5,988 bases of DNA from an uncultured Gammaproteobacteria bacterium (GTDB lineage Bacteria > Pseudomonadota > Gammaproteobacteria > Pseudomonadales > DT-91), in contig CAKMZU010000226.1 of NCBI GenBank assembly GCA_929200485.1, positions 1 through 5,988 on the forward strand, read 5' to 3'. The translations under genes were made by a program, and so were the position numbers. Positions 5,451 through 5,988 of this stretch are shown piece after piece (positions within the stretch are counted from its first letter, which is position 1; every line of letters starts with the position of its first letter). The notes below the pieces were generated by a model. That model was not told the DNA's origin, did no database searches, and saw nothing but the letters and a program-made list of their open reading frames with translations.

Positions 5451-5988
5451 ATGTTGAGGATTTTTTTGTTTTGTAATTTTTTTTATTGTTGTGTGTTTTT
5501 TGTAAGTATTGCATTTTCGGGTGTTGATTGTTTGCAAACGAATACAGGTAGGCAGATTGTTTCAGAGGACATAGATATAAAAGACATTGAACAAGATGGA
5601 AACAATAGAGAAGGAAAATACAATGAGTGTAATCACTGGGAAAACGGTAAACCACCTGATGATTATCATACCGAACGGGATAAATTTAAGACGAGCAGGT
5701 GGATCAATGCCCTAAAGGGTGGAGATTATAAAACATATAGAATTCCTGAAAGCCATGTTGTAACTCTTCTGGGGTTATTTAGATCAGCTTATACAACAGG
5801 GTCTAATTGGCAAACTGGTGAATTAAGCGCTCCTGCCGATGAAAATCTGATAGATATGCTTAATGGTGAAGATTCAGATCAATATAACGAGAGAAAAGAA
5901 AACCAGAAGAGAGATGGGGTAGGTGAACCTGAACCTAGAAGATACTTTCATAAAGATTACGATAAGATAAGTGATGATATGGGAAACT
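5451..5988 (+). CDS. Probable exported protein of unknown function, N-terminal part (cut by right edge)
   Basis: An open frame runs 179 codons from ATG 5451 to the window edge with no stop; a TAG at 5436-5438 closes it upstream. I do not recognise the family. The first 24 residues are strongly hydrophobic and aromatic (MLRIFLFCNFFYCCVFFVSIAFSG, written here as residues 1-12 MLRIFLFCNFFY and 13-24 CCVFFVSIAFSG) and look like a signal peptide or anchor; no lipobox is seen before C27. The rest is hydrophilic and rich in Asp, Glu, Asn and Lys. A more ordered stretch, YRIPESHVVTLLGLFRSAYT, lies at 96-115, and an acidic, charged segment at about 130-176. The start is open: ATG 5451 lacks a Shine-Dalgarno, whereas the in-frame TTG at 5466 sits five bases after GAGGA (5456-5460) and would still leave a hydrophobic leader. 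The leader DNA has T7 and T8 runs. The gene is divergent from the L,D-transpeptidase and lower in G+C than rnr or ald. Stop-free length and sensible composition support a real gene. Confidence 0.7.
   Translation, partial: MLRIFLFCNFFYCCVFFVSIAFSGVDCLQTNTGRQIVSEDIDIKDIEQDGNNREGKYNECNHWENGKPPDDYHTERDKFKTSRWINALKGGDYKTYRIPESHVVTLLGLFRSAYTTGSNWQTGELSAPADENLIDMLNGEDSDQYNERKENQKRDGVGEPEPRRYFHKDYDKISDDMGN

Noticed and set aside
5349..5655. Two overlapping minus-strand frames antisense to the right-edge gene
   Set aside because: Their Lys/Asn/Thr-rich composition is what the complement of the T-rich leader and intergenic DNA gives. The plus-strand frame there is longer, remains open to the edge and has a sensible exported-protein layout.

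Overview
The window reads as a piece of chromosome from a moderately AT-rich gammaproteobacterium. The evidence is an Enterobacterales/Pseudomonas-like RNase R, a bacterial alanine dehydrogenase and a large YcbB/LdtD-type L,D-transpeptidase with a signal peptide, which together imply a Gram-negative envelope. The genus cannot be fixed from the sequence. No insertion sequence, CRISPR array, tRNA, rRNA or prophage gene is visible.

Layout, left to right. The left edge cuts the minus-strand gene for RNase R (rnr); its first 314 codons are present (1-942). A 206-bp divergent intergenic region (943-1148) holds an 11-bp tandem repeat and a pair of extended -10-like elements facing rnr. A plus-strand RDD-family membrane protein follows (1149-1676), then a good intrinsic terminator (1713-1737) nested inside a 10-bp inverted repeat. 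Next are a plausible sigma70 promoter and the complete plus-strand alanine dehydrogenase gene ald (1882-3012) with a strong ribosome binding site. Close behind it lies a small AT-rich gene for an exported four-cysteine protein of unknown function (3070-3600). It converges, with 16 bases between stop codons, on the minus-strand L,D-transpeptidase gene (3617-5266). After an AT-rich divergent intergenic region (5267-5450), an open reading frame on the plus strand (5451-5988) runs off the right edge. It starts with a hydrophobic leader and continues as a hydrophilic protein I do not recognise.

Functionally this looks like a mixed neighbourhood, not a single system. It combines RNA turnover (rnr), alanine/pyruvate interconversion (ald), peptidoglycan 3-3 cross-linking (the L,D-transpeptidase), an inner-membrane RDD protein and two exported proteins of unknown function. 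Four of the six genes encode membrane or exported products. The least explained parts are the two exported orphans (3070-3600 and 5451 onward). I see no convincing new multi-gene system here.
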